A stretch of DNA of 64,000 nucleotides, taken from Pseudomonas sp. M47T1. GTDB lineage: Bacteria > Pseudomonadota > Gammaproteobacteria > Pseudomonadales > Pseudomonadaceae. The stretch's first letter is position 1; every line of letters starts with the position of its first letter. This document shows, one piece after another, positions 17,807 through 25,809 of the stretch. The notes under the pieces were generated by a model, which saw only the letters and a list, made by a program, of their open reading frames with translations, was not told the DNA's origin and searched no databases. The stretch lies in contig NZ_AJWX01000011.1 in the NCBI RefSeq assembly GCF_000263855.1, positions 62,001 through 126,000 of the forward strand, written 5' to 3'. The translations under genes were made by a program, and so were the position numbers.

Positions 17807-17846
17807 AGACCGGATCAAGGCAAGTTCGGGGAATTTAATCCGGTCT
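17807..17846 (+). promoter_or_regulatory. Inverted repeat in the csrA leader, possible autoregulatory hairpin
   Basis: AGACCGGAT (17807-17815) and ATCCGGTCT (17838-17846) form a perfect 9-bp stem with a 22-nt loop containing CGGGGAA, i.e. a GGA trinucleotide. CsrA/Rsm proteins bind GGA in hairpin loops, and a second GGA lies in the csrA ribosome site (AAGGAG). Whether this segment is transcribed is not shown. Confidence 0.35.
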
Positions 17847-17909
17847 CGTGCGTCTCAATCCCGACCCGAAAGTCAAAAGTGGACTCACTGACCCAGCAAG
17901 GAGCAGCAC

Positions 17910-18107
17910 ATGCTGATACTCACCCGTAAAGTAGGCGAGACGATCGTCATCAACGACGACATCAAAATTACCATCCTGGGCGTCAAAGGGATGCAGGTTC
18001 GCATCGGCATCGACGCGCCTAAAGAAGTACAGGTACACCGCGAAGAGATCTACAAACGCATTCAGGCCGGCAGCCCTGCCCCCGAAAAAGAAGACCATAA
18101 CCGCTAA
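17910..18107 (+). CDS. csrA: CsrA/Rsm-family carbon storage regulator
   Basis: This 65-residue RNA-binding dimer controls translation of mRNAs carrying GGA motifs and is titrated by Gac-dependent small RNAs. The sequence has the conserved [27 protein letters not shown] and [17 protein letters not shown]; the key Leu4 and Arg in VHREE are present. The C-terminal tail ([12 protein letters not shown]) is closest to the RsmE type among Pseudomonas paralogues. It has a strong ribosome site, AAGGAGCAGCAC. GacA, the regulator of the opposing sRNAs, is 10 kb away on the minus strand. Confidence 0.95.
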   Translation: MLILTRKVGETIVINDDIKITILGVKGMQVRIGIDAPKEVQVHREEIYKRIQAGSPAPEKEDHNR

Positions 18108-18196
18108 GGTCTCTTGCGTTCCCGCCTTGCCGCCTGGGCCCTTGGCCCAGTCGCACGTTCTTCAATACAACGTGGTGCCGGTCCTGCCTGAGCCGC

Positions 18197-20608
18197 CTAA
18201 GGTGAAGGTTGCGAGCCTTCCAGGTTGCGCACGGGAAACAGGGCCTGCTCCAGTTTGCTGGCCAGCTCATCGTCGCGATAGGGCTTCTGCACCACCAGCG
18301 CTTCATCGCCCTGCAACCCGCCCATCTCGGCATAGCCCGTAATGAATACCACGGGTAACTGCGGGTAGATGCCACGGGCCACCTGTGCCAGTTGCGCGCC
18401 GTTCATGCCAGGCATGGCGTAGTCGGTCAGCAGCACATCCACCTGCTCGCTCAAGATATCCAGCGCCACTTGCCCGCTGGCCGCCTCCAGCACCCTATAC
18501 CCCAGGCGCTCCAGCACATGAGCGGTGACAGCGCGCACCTGGTGATCGTCATCCACCAGCAGCACCGTGCGATCACCCCCGCAAGTCGTGGGCTCGACTC
18601 GCTCAGCCACCGGGGCCGAGGGCTGCGCGGGGCAGCTGTCAAAGCTGGGCAAGTAGACGTCCACGGTGGTGCCCTGCCCTGGCGCGGTGACAATGCCCAC
18701 GCCACCGCCAGACTGCTTGGCAAACCCGAACACCTGGGCCAACCCCAGCCCCGAGCCCTTGCCGATGTCCTTGGTGGTGAAAAACGGTTCGAAGGCCTTG
18801 GCCAGCACCGCCGCGTTCATGCCGCTGCCGGTGTCGCCAATCGACAACACCACGTAGGCACCCGGCTCCGGGTCCTGGGGGTGCTGTGCAGGGCGCTCAA
18901 CCACTTCGTTGCGCGTGGCCAGGCGCAGGGTACCGCCTGCCGGCATGGCGTCGCGGGCGTTGATAGCCAGGTTGAGGATGATCATTTCGGTCTGCGTGGG
19001 GTCGACCAGCGCACTCCACAGGCCCTCGTCGGTATGGGTCTGGATCCAGATACTGCCGCCCAGGGTGCGTTGCAGCAGCTCGAACATGCCAAACACCGTG
19101 TCGTTGAGGTTGACCGGTATGGGTTCCAGGCGCTGACGCCGAGAGAAGGCCAGCAATTGCCCGGTAAGCTTGGCGCCCCGCTCGCCCGCTTCACGAATGT
19201 TGTGCAGGCGGCTGTGTACCTTCTCCATGACACCGCGCTCGATATCGCGGCTCAGGAAGCTGGCGCTGGTCAGGATCACCGTCAGCAGGTTGTTGAAGTC
19301 GTGGGCCACACCAGCCGTCAGCTGCCCTACCGCTTCCAGGCGCTGCATTTGCTGAAGCGTGGCCTCGATGCGTTCACGTTCCTTTATTTGCTCGCGCAGC
19401 TGTTCGTTAGTGGCCGCCAACTCGTCGACCACCGCGCGCTCGCCGGTGATGTCGCGCACGGCGGCGTACATCAGGTTTTCGTCGGGCACGATGGTCCAGC
19501 TCAACCAGCGATAATCACCATCGGCATGGCGCATGCGGTTGACGAACCGCGTGGAGACGTTGCCGCTGGCAATGTTTTCCGTTTCGCGCACCGTGGCGCC
19601 GATGTCGTTGGGGTGCACCAGTTCCCAGAGCTGCATCTGCCCCAGGGTTTGCCGTGACCAGCCCAAGGTGGCTTCCCAGGCGGGGTTGAGGGCGATGGGC
19701 GACATGTCGAAGCGCATCACCGCCAGCAGTTCCCGGGAAAGCTCCCAGGTGCGGTCGCGTTCGCGGGTGCGCTTTTGCACCTGGTCACCCAGCAACTCAT
19801 TGAGACGGTGCAAGGCTTCGGTGGCCAGTTTCTGCTCGGTGATGTCCTGAATCACACCGGTGAACCGCACGCACACCAGGCCCTCGAAAAACGCCCGGCC
19901 ACTGGTGGCTAGCCAGCGCTCACCACCGCCAGGCAGCAAGGCGCGGTATTCGGCCTGGTAGCCAACGTTCCCCTGGGGCGACATGGCCTGGGCCATTTTG
20001 GCCTCTACCAGCGCACGATCGTCGGGGTGGCAGTGATCAAGAAAGTAATCGATGCTGATGGCGGTCGACTCGGCCACGCCATACAGCGCCCGGCAGCGCT
20101 CGTCCCACAACAGCTGCCCGGTGGCCGGTGAAAAATCCCACACGCCCATGCGCGCCGCGTCGATGGCCAGGCGCGCGCGCACTTCTACCTGTTCAAGGTT
20201 TTCTTCGGCGCGCACCCGCTGGCGGCGTTCGTCCACTTCGGCCAGGGCGCGCTTGACGGCCTTGGGCAGCAACGTCAGGTTTTGCTTGAGCACGTAGTCG
20301 ATGGCGCCCAGGCGCATCATCTCCACCGCGTTCTCTTCGCCAAATACCCCGGAGAGAAAAATGAACGGCGTGTGCGGGGCGATTTCCCGCGCCCGCTGCA
20401 ACACCTCGGCCCCGGACGAGCCCGGCAGCAGGAAGTCGCACAGGATCAGGTCAAAAACCTGGGTGCGCAGCGCCTGTTCGGCACCCTGGTGGTTGAACAC
20501 CAGTGTCGATTCAATCAGCAGCCCCGCCCGCTCCAACGTCAGCAGGCTCAGTTCGGCGTCGCGCGGGCTGTCTTCAATCATCAGCAGTTGCAGGGGCTTG
20601 GACAGCAT
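18197..20608 (-). CDS. Hybrid sensor histidine kinase (REC-PAS-PAS-HisKA-HATPase-REC)
   Basis: About 803 residues, cytoplasmic. An N-terminal receiver (MIEDSPRDAELSL; Asp in DLILCDFLLPG) is followed by two PAS-like domains (ARMGVWDFSPATGQLLW; MSPIALNPAWEATLGWS), then the kinase core with GVAHDFNNLLTV (phospho-His), [14 protein letters not shown] (N box) and GSGLGLAQVFGFAKQSGG, and a C-terminal receiver (VLLVDDDHQVR; Asp in LLTDYAMPGMNG). The ATG at 20608 is preferred; the frame opens with TTG at 20647. It is the last gene of the bacteriophytochrome cluster, right after a single-domain response regulator, and would relay the light signal or act as its sink. It has no DNA-binding output domain. 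Confidence 0.85.
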   Translation of the reverse strand: MLSKPLQLLMIEDSPRDAELSLLTLERAGLLIESTLVFNHQGAEQALRTQVFDLILCDFLLPGSSGAEVLQRAREIAPHTPFIFLSGVFGEENAVEMMRLGAIDYVLKQNLTLLPKAVKRALAEVDERRQRVRAEENLEQVEVRARLAIDAARMGVWDFSPATGQLLWDERCRALYGVAESTAISIDYFLDHCHPDDRALVEAKMAQAMSPQGNVGYQAEYRALLPGGGERWLATSGRAFFEGLVCVRFTGVIQDITEQKLATEALHRLNELLGDQVQKRTRERDRTWELSRELLAVMRFDMSPIALNPAWEATLGWSRQTLGQMQLWELVHPNDIGATVRETENIASGNVSTRFVNRMRHADGDYRWLSWTIVPDENLMYAAVRDITGERAVVDELAATNEQLREQIKERERIEATLQQMQRLEAVGQLTAGVAHDFNNLLTVILTSASFLSRDIERGVMEKVHSRLHNIREAGERGAKLTGQLLAFSRRQRLEPIPVNLNDTVFGMFELLQRTLGGSIWIQTHTDEGLWSALVDPTQTEMIILNLAINARDAMPAGGTLRLATRNEVVERPAQHPQDPEPGAYVVLSIGDTGSGMNAAVLAKAFEPFFTTKDIGKGSGLGLAQVFGFAKQSGGGVGIVTAPGQGTTVDVYLPSFDSCPAQPSAPVAERVEPTTCGGDRTVLLVDDDHQVRAVTAHVLERLGYRVLEAASGQVALDILSEQVDVLLTDYAMPGMNGAQLAQVARGIYPQLPVVFITGYAEMGGLQGDEALVVQKPYRDDELASKLEQALFPVRNLEGSQPSP

Positions 20609-20643
20609 TCGCAAGTTTCGATCTCGTTCCGTGTGCGCCACCC

Positions 20644-21102
20644 TCAAGTAGGTCGGCGCTTGAAGCGCAATGAACCGGGCGGCGGTTCGTTGAGCACCGC
20701 CCAGAATACCCCAAGGTCGGAAATCGCCGCGACGAATTCCTTGAATTCCACCGGTTTCACCACGTAGGCATTTACGCCCAGCTCATAGGCGCGCATCAGG
20801 TCCGGTTCCTCGCGCGACGAGGTCAGCATCACTGTGGGAATACTGCGCAGCTCTGGCGATTGGCGCACGGCTTCAAGCACTTGCAAGCCGTCCACCTTGG
20901 GCAGCTTGAGGTCCAGCAAGAGCACCGCCGGGTTACCTTCAAGCCGCTCGGCATGGGCATTGCGGCGTAGCAGATAGTCCAGCGCCTCGGCGCCGTCGCG
21001 CATGACGATCACTTCGTTGGCCAGTTGGCTGCGTTCAAGCGCCAGCAGGGTCAGTTCCAGGTCCCGTGGGTTGTCTTCCACCAGCAGGATGGGTTTAAGC
21101 AT
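20644..21102 (-). CDS. Rcp1-like single-domain response regulator
   Basis: A 152-residue receiver-only protein: ILLVEDNPRDLELTL, phospho-acceptor in LLLDLKLPKVDG, MLTSSREEPD and AYVVKPVEFKEF. Receivers of this type (Rcp1) are the usual partners of bacterial phytochromes, and this gene lies 17 bp downstream of the phytochrome. Good ribosome site (GAGG). Its stop lies next to the earliest possible start of the hybrid kinase, so the three genes look like one operon. Confidence 0.9.
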   Translation of the reverse strand: MLKPILLVEDNPRDLELTLLALERSQLANEVIVMRDGAEALDYLLRRNAHAERLEGNPAVLLLDLKLPKVDGLQVLEAVRQSPELRSIPTVMLTSSREEPDLMRAYELGVNAYVVKPVEFKEFVAAISDLGVFWAVLNEPPPGSLRFKRRPT

Positions 21103-21119
21103 GGAGTGCCTCGGTCAGG

Positions 21120-23378
21120 TCAATCTTCGGAACGGTTTGGTTGGCGGGGCAAGGCGAAGCTGAACGTCGCCCCTTCGCCCAGACTACCCTGGGCCCAGAC
21201 GCGGCCATCATGGCGTTCGATGATACGGCGCACACTGGCCAGGCCAATGCCGGTACCTTCGAACTCTTCCATGCGGTGCAGGCGCTGGAATACCCCGAAC
21301 AGTTTATCGACGTACTGCATGTCGAAACCGACACCGTTGTCGCGTACATAGACCACGGTTTCACCCTTTTGCTCCACGGCACCGATCTCGATGATGGCCG
21401 GGGTACGGTCGCGGCTGTACTTGAGGGCATTGCTGATCAGGTTACGCAGGGCCAGGTGCAGGAACGCGGCGTCCGCCACCAGCAGCGGCAGCGGGCCTAC
21501 TTGCCACTGCACATCGCGGCCTTCGTAGTCGGGCAGCATTTCCCGGCGGATGGCCTCCACCAGCGCGCCCAGGTCCACGTCGGACAGGCGCAGGGCCGAG
21601 CGGCCCATCTGCGAAAAGCTCAACAGGTTGTCCACCAGGCTGCCAGCAAAACGCGCCGATTCGCCGATGTGTTCCAGGAAACGCTGGCCGCGCTCCGAGA
21701 GTTTTTCGCCCTCGAAGTCGCCCAGCAGCTCGGCGTACCCGGCAATGTGCCGCAAGGGGGCACGCAGGTCGTGGGACACGCTGTAGGAAAAGGCTTCGAG
21801 CTCCTTGTTCGAGCGCTTCAGCTCCCCGGCCAGTTGCGCCAGCTCCTCGGCCTTGCGCAGCACGATGCCCAGCACCGCTGTGCGCAGCTCGGACACGGCT
21901 TCGATTTCCAGGGTTTCCCAAGGGCTGGAAAAACCTTTCACGGTTTCCTGCCAGCGATCAAAACTGGCCCGGGGGTTCAATACGCCATTGTCGTCGATGG
22001 TTTTCTGCGGTTGTCCTGCCCAGGTGACGGTGCGTACCTGCTCAGGCTTGAACCAGATCAGGTAGTGCGAGTGGATTTCCGAGATAGCCACCGCCAGCAG
22101 GCCACCGACCTGCCGCCCCAAGGCCGGCAGGTTGGGAATGTCGCGGCTCACGTTGTCGGTGTGGAACACCTCATGGCCGCCACGTTCGGCCAGCCAGTCG
22201 GTGAGTGCCAGCACATGTTGCCGGTCTGGCGCATCGCCAACCAGGTCGCAACTGGACGCGGTGATGATCGCCGCGCCGCGGGCCTGCACGAAGCCCAGCA
22301 AGGTGTCGCTCAAGGCCAGTGCCCCGTCGCGCACGCTGTCGCGGTCGGCCATGGCCGAGAGCAATTGCACGATCTGCTGGCGCACGCCCAGCAAGCGCTG
22401 GTTGCGCACCTGCAATTCCATGGACTCGATCTGCAGCGACAGCACGCTGCCCAACAGCTCGCACGCCGTGCGGCTCTGGAAACGCACCGGGCGCGGTTCG
22501 GCGTGGTGGCAGGAAATCAGGCCCCAGAGCCTGCCGCGCACCACGATGGAAATCGACATGGAGGCCAGCGTGCGCATGTTGCGCATGTACTGCAGGTGCA
22601 CCGGCGACACGCTGCGCAGCGCCGCGTGGCTGAGGTCCAGTGGCTGGCCGGTCAGCGGGTTGAGCGCCGGCAGCAGGGCCGCGGCCACGTAGTTGGCGTC
22701 TTCAATCACCCGTATGCGGTTGGCGCAGTATAGCGCCCGCGCCTGGGGCGGGATATCGGACGCCGGGAAACACAGGCCCAGGTAGCTGGGGTAGCCTTCG
22801 TCAGCCTGCTCGGCCAGCACCAGGCCGTCGCCCGCCGGGTCGAAGCGATACGCCTTGACCCGGCCGAAGCCGGTAATACGCTTGACCTCGGCCACCGCCT
22901 GGGCGCACACCTGCTCGATGCTGTCGGCCCCTTGCAACTGGCCGATGAAGGTGCGTACCAGCGGGTACAGGCTGGCATAGGCGGCCAGCACGTCGCTGGC
23001 CGGCTCAAATTCAGCAATTAGCACGCTGTCGTAGCGGTGCACCATCAAGGCAATGGGCGGCCCCTGATACGTACCCACGGCAAAGCGCACATCCGCCACG
23101 TGCACCGGCTTGTGCTCTTCACTGGCGCGCTCGGCCAGCAGCCGCACCACCTGTTCGCCACCGTGCAGCAGCTCAGGCAACACCCGGCCCAGCCACCAGG
23201 CCGCCGGCTCGCCCAGCCAGCGCTGAACATTGTCGCTGACCTGCAATACCGCCAGGCTGTGCGGGTCCAGTACCAGCATGAAACCATGGGGCTGAATGCT
23301 GCCAGGCAGGTGAATAAGCTCTTTTGCGCAGTTGTCAGTGGCCCGTGCCAAGGCAGCCGAAGTGTCACCGGGTGTCAA
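21120..23378 (-). CDS. bphP: Bacteriophytochrome histidine kinase
   Basis: A 752-residue red/far-red photoreceptor kinase. The N-terminus carries the biliverdin-attachment cysteine (Cys17 in NCAKELIHLPGSIQPHG). A PAS domain, a GAF domain with the CFPASDIPPQARALY motif, a PHY domain, HisKA (YSVSHDLRAPLRHIAGYAELL) and HATPase_c (LRNLISNALKYSRD, EGTGIGLASVRRIIERH) follow. The start is TTG at 23378, supported by AAAGGAG seven bases upstream and by the position of Cys17. It is followed by a response regulator and a hybrid kinase. No heme oxygenase (bphO) lies next to it in this window, so biliverdin must come from a gene elsewhere. Confidence 0.93.
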   Translation of the reverse strand: MTPGDTSAALARATDNCAKELIHLPGSIQPHGFMLVLDPHSLAVLQVSDNVQRWLGEPAAWWLGRVLPELLHGGEQVVRLLAERASEEHKPVHVADVRFAVGTYQGPPIALMVHRYDSVLIAEFEPASDVLAAYASLYPLVRTFIGQLQGADSIEQVCAQAVAEVKRITGFGRVKAYRFDPAGDGLVLAEQADEGYPSYLGLCFPASDIPPQARALYCANRIRVIEDANYVAAALLPALNPLTGQPLDLSHAALRSVSPVHLQYMRNMRTLASMSISIVVRGRLWGLISCHHAEPRPVRFQSRTACELLGSVLSLQIESMELQVRNQRLLGVRQQIVQLLSAMADRDSVRDGALALSDTLLGFVQARGAAIITASSCDLVGDAPDRQHVLALTDWLAERGGHEVFHTDNVSRDIPNLPALGRQVGGLLAVAISEIHSHYLIWFKPEQVRTVTWAGQPQKTIDDNGVLNPRASFDRWQETVKGFSSPWETLEIEAVSELRTAVLGIVLRKAEELAQLAGELKRSNKELEAFSYSVSHDLRAPLRHIAGYAELLGDFEGEKLSERGQRFLEHIGESARFAGSLVDNLLSFSQMGRSALRLSDVDLGALVEAIRREMLPDYEGRDVQWQVGPLPLLVADAAFLHLALRNLISNALKYSRDRTPAIIEIGAVEQKGETVVYVRDNGVGFDMQYVDKLFGVFQRLHRMEEFEGTGIGLASVRRIIERHDGRVWAQGSLGEGATFSFALPRQPNRSED

Positions 23379-23440
23379 AGAAGATCTCCTTTACGTGCCG
23401 CCCGCTCTACGCTGGCCGGGGCACGAATCATGGTTATCCG

Positions 23441-23457
23441 CTTGTACTACAAACAGA
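23441..23457 (-). promoter_or_regulatory. Palindromic element upstream of bphP shared with the next gene
   Basis: TTGTACTACAA (23443-23453) is a perfect palindrome. The 13-mer TACTACAAACAGA (23445-23457) recurs at 24327-24339, in each case 60-66 bp upstream of a minus-strand start. Possibly a common promoter or regulator site. Confidence 0.35.
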
Positions 23458-23529
23458 CAGTCAGGATTGAGACAGCACCATATCAAATTCTATCGCCACG
23501 GCTGTGCAAAAAATGGCGGCCTGCGCCGG

Positions 23530-24267
23530 TCAACGCCCTTGGGCCACCAACTCCTTGCCATAGTTCACCAACCAACTGCGCACCTGCGGTGTAGTGCCTG
23601 CCTTGTCGGCCAGGTGGTGGGTGTTATTGGACACCCAGGTCAGGCGCGTGTAGCTGTTGCCATCGGCATCGCGCACGCCGTACATCATGCCCCGATGCCC
23701 GGCCAGGTCGACGTTGGCCAACTCCTTGATGGTAGTGACCGACACGCCCTTGAGCACCATGTCCTGCAGCAGCAGGTCACCGTCCGGGCAATGCAGGTAC
23801 CGGCGCAGGCCATTCAGCCCATCCTCAGTATAAATACCCATTTTATAGGACGCCTGCACCTCACATTGACGCGTCAGGCTCAAGCGCGGCGGCTCGTAGA
23901 GGCCGGGGGCATTGGCCAACTTGCGCCTTGGCCGTTCGGCCTGCATCTGCGCCAGGCGGCTCGCCATGCTGGCGTTGTCGACCACCTCGACATAGGTGCT
24001 GGGTTTCTTGCGCTTGCGCAACTTCTGCTCGATCTGCACCCGCTCCTGCGCGGAAGGGCCACTGGCAGTGCCGCCGGTGCGCAGCAGGCGCGCACTGGTC
24101 ATGGCATTTTCCAGGTGGTCCTGATCCTTGAGAGGGATGTCGTAGATTGAAATCTCGCGGTTGCCTTCGGCTGCCGTTGGGCGCTCCAGCGCATCGGCAT
24201 GGCAGGACAGCGCTACCACCACGGGGGAAAATAACAGGCTGCGTACCAGCGTCTTGGATGGGGTCAT
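23530..24267 (-). CDS. Secreted protein of unknown function
   Basis: From the ATG at 24267 (AAGGACT ribosome site) the product has 245 residues with a signal peptide (MTPSKTLVRSLLFSPVVVALSCHADA). The middle is basic and charged (ERVQIEQKLRKRKKPSTYVEVVDN; AERPRRKLAN), and two cysteines (RQCEVQA, LHCPDGD) could form a disulfide in the periplasm. YGVRDADGNSYTRLTWVSNNTHHLADK is near the C-terminus. I do not recognise a family. The frame continues upstream but without a signal sequence. It lies between bphP and the tRNA cluster and shares a 13-bp upstream element with bphP. Confidence 0.7.
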   Translation of the reverse strand: MTPSKTLVRSLLFSPVVVALSCHADALERPTAAEGNREISIYDIPLKDQDHLENAMTSARLLRTGGTASGPSAQERVQIEQKLRKRKKPSTYVEVVDNASMASRLAQMQAERPRRKLANAPGLYEPPRLSLTRQCEVQASYKMGIYTEDGLNGLRRYLHCPDGDLLLQDMVLKGVSVTTIKELANVDLAGHRGMMYGVRDADGNSYTRLTWVSNNTHHLADKAGTTPQVRSWLVNYGKELVAQGR

Positions 24268-24598
24268 GGTTTCAGTCCTTGAAACACGAGGGCTGTGCAG
24301 TGGATCGGCACGCCACGGAGTAGTTCTACTACAAACAGAATAGTTGCGAAATGCTTCTTGGTGGCTGACTTGGGTCAAGACACAGGCAAGGAGAATGCGG
24401 CAGGTGAGTGGGCGCGCATACAAACCCTTGCAGCGCCGGGCCAACACGATGAAGCGTTACGGTTGAATACGATTTTGTGGATGGGAGGCCATGCATGACC
24501 TGCGCAAGGCCCAGTTGGAAAATGGCGGTCCGTCGAGAAGGACGTTCATCGCCTACCCCACTGCGCTTGATGGGCGCACGCCAAGGCGCAGAAACAAC
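24268..24598. other. Gene-free stretch before the secreted protein gene
   Basis: 331 bp with no convincing gene. It holds the shared element TACTACAAACAGA at 24327-24339 and the probable promoter of the 24267 gene. Confidence 0.5.
24325..24339 (-). promoter_or_regulatory. Copy of the bphP upstream element before the secreted-protein gene
   Basis: TACTACAAACAGA at 24327-24339 is identical to 23445-23457; the palindrome is imperfect here (TTCTACTACAA). 59 bp upstream of the ATG at 24267. Confidence 0.35.
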
Positions 24599-24632
24599 AA
24601 GGGCCTGCCAGCACATTGTGCGGCAAGCCCTT
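24599..24632 (-). terminator. Terminator after tRNA-Leu
   Basis: An imperfect stem AAGGGC(T)TGCC / GGCAGGCCCTT with an inner GCACA/TGTGC pairing, followed on the minus strand by GTTGTTT. It lies 9 bp after the tRNA-Leu 3' end. Confidence 0.7.
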
Positions 24633-24640
24633 GATTTGTG

Positions 24641-24727
24641 TGGTGCCCGGAGCCGGGGTCGAACCGGCACGTCCTTACGAACGGGGGATTTTAAGTCCCA
24701 TGCGTCTACCAATTTCGCCATCCGGGC
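24641..24727 (-). tRNA. tRNA-Leu (anticodon TAA)
   Basis: 87 nt including CCA. The acceptor stem GCCCGGA pairs with TCCGGGC; D-loop TTGGTAGACGC; anticodon loop ACTTAAAAT; long variable arm typical of tRNA-Leu; T-loop GGTTCGACCCC. Third of a Gly-Cys-Leu series downstream of pgsA. Confidence 0.97.
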
Positions 24728-24911
24728 GGTAGCGCGGTGTAACGTGCAGCGCGAGACTTAACATCCCCGGCGCTGCCGCAGCCTACTTGATACTAATAAC
24801 GTTTAGAACGTTTCAGCACTTCAACTGCAAGCCGTTGAATATATACACCCACTCCTGATGACGCAAGAACGTTCAGAAGCTTTCCCCGACAAAATATTAC
24901 ATCATCGAGAA

Positions 24912-24947
24912 ATAAAAAAGCTCTGTAGATCAAGGATCTACAGAGCT
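24912..24947 (-). terminator. Rho-independent terminator after tRNA-Cys
   Basis: A perfect 13-bp stem AGCTCTGTAGATC (24919-24931) / GATCTACAGAGCT (24935-24947) with a 3-nt loop. On the minus strand it is followed by TTTTTTATTT. It ends the pgsA-tRNA-Gly-tRNA-Cys transcript, so tRNA-Leu probably has its own promoter within 24728-24911. Confidence 0.9.
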
Positions 24948-24956
24948 CGTTTATAA

Positions 24957-25030
24957 TGGAGGCCGAGGTCGGAATCGAACCGGCGTAGACGGATTTGCAA
25001 TCCGGAGCATAACCACTTTGCTACTCGGCC
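24957..25030 (-). tRNA. tRNA-Cys (anticodon GCA)
   Basis: 74 nt with CCA. Acceptor GGCCGAG pairs with CTCGGCC; anticodon loop ATTGCAAAT; T-arm GGTTCGATTCC. Confidence 0.97.
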
Positions 25031-25073
25031 TCAAATGTGAAGCAACTTTACAACCGCTGCTCCACATGTAAAG

Positions 25074-25149
<76 letters not shown>

Positions 25150-25215
25150 GTCGTGTTGATGGGCGCCATTCTAGCGATTTAAAAAGCGCCGTCAACCCTT
25201 TGATTCAAAAAAGTT

Positions 25216-25776
25216 TTATTTATTTTCAGAATGGCTGTTCAGGTGCGGCCACGCAGCGCGCAGGTAGTGTGCCATGGACCACAAGGTCAGGCCTGCCGAC
25301 ACCACCAGCAAGGTGTAACCCAGCAACACCCAGAAGGTGATGGCCGGCGGGTTGGCCAGCAGGATCACCAGCGCCAGCATCTGTGCGGCGGTTTTCCATT
25401 TACCCAAGCTGGACACCGCCACATGGGCGCGGGCGCCGATTTCGGCCATCCACTCGCGCAGCGCCGACACCACGATCTCGCGACCGATGATGACCGCCGC
25501 CGGCAGGGTCAGCCACACGTTGTGGTGCGCCTGCACCAGCAGCACCAGGGCCACGGCCACCATCAGCTTGTCGGCCACCGGGTCCAGGAACGCGCCGAAG
25601 GGCGTGCTCTGCTCCAGGCGGCGAGCCAGGTAGCCATCGAGCCAGTCGGTGGCAGCGGCGATGGCGAAGACCGTGCTGGCCGCTGCATAACTCCACGTAT
25701 AAGGGAGGTAGAACAGCAGGATGAAGAACGGAATGAGCAGGACGCGCAGAACGGTAAGCAGGTTCGGGATATTCAT
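25216..25776 (-). CDS. pgsA: CDP-diacylglycerol-glycerol-3-phosphate 3-phosphatidyltransferase
   Basis: It makes phosphatidylglycerophosphate from CDP-diacylglycerol and glycerol 3-phosphate in the inner membrane, the committed step to phosphatidylglycerol and cardiolipin. The 186-residue protein starts [18 protein letters not shown] and contains the CDP-alcohol phosphotransferase signature [19 protein letters not shown] followed by PVADK. Several hydrophobic segments follow. A GTG two codons upstream (25782) is an alternative start. It is downstream of uvrC, the usual arrangement. Confidence 0.97.
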   Translation of the reverse strand: MNIPNLLTVLRVLLIPFFILLFYLPYTWSYAAASTVFAIAAATDWLDGYLARRLEQSTPFGAFLDPVADKLMVAVALVLLVQAHHNVWLTLPAAVIIGREIVVSALREWMAEIGARAHVAVSSLGKWKTAAQMLALVILLANPPAITFWVLLGYTLLVVSAGLTLWSMAHYLRAAWPHLNSHSENK

Positions 25777-25809
25777 CGGCACAACTGGCGGCTGGGTGAG
25801 TGGGGCATT

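Noticed and set aside
24728..24911. Promoter of tRNA-Leu
   Set aside because: A promoter is required here because of the upstream terminator, but I could not pick hexamers with confidence.
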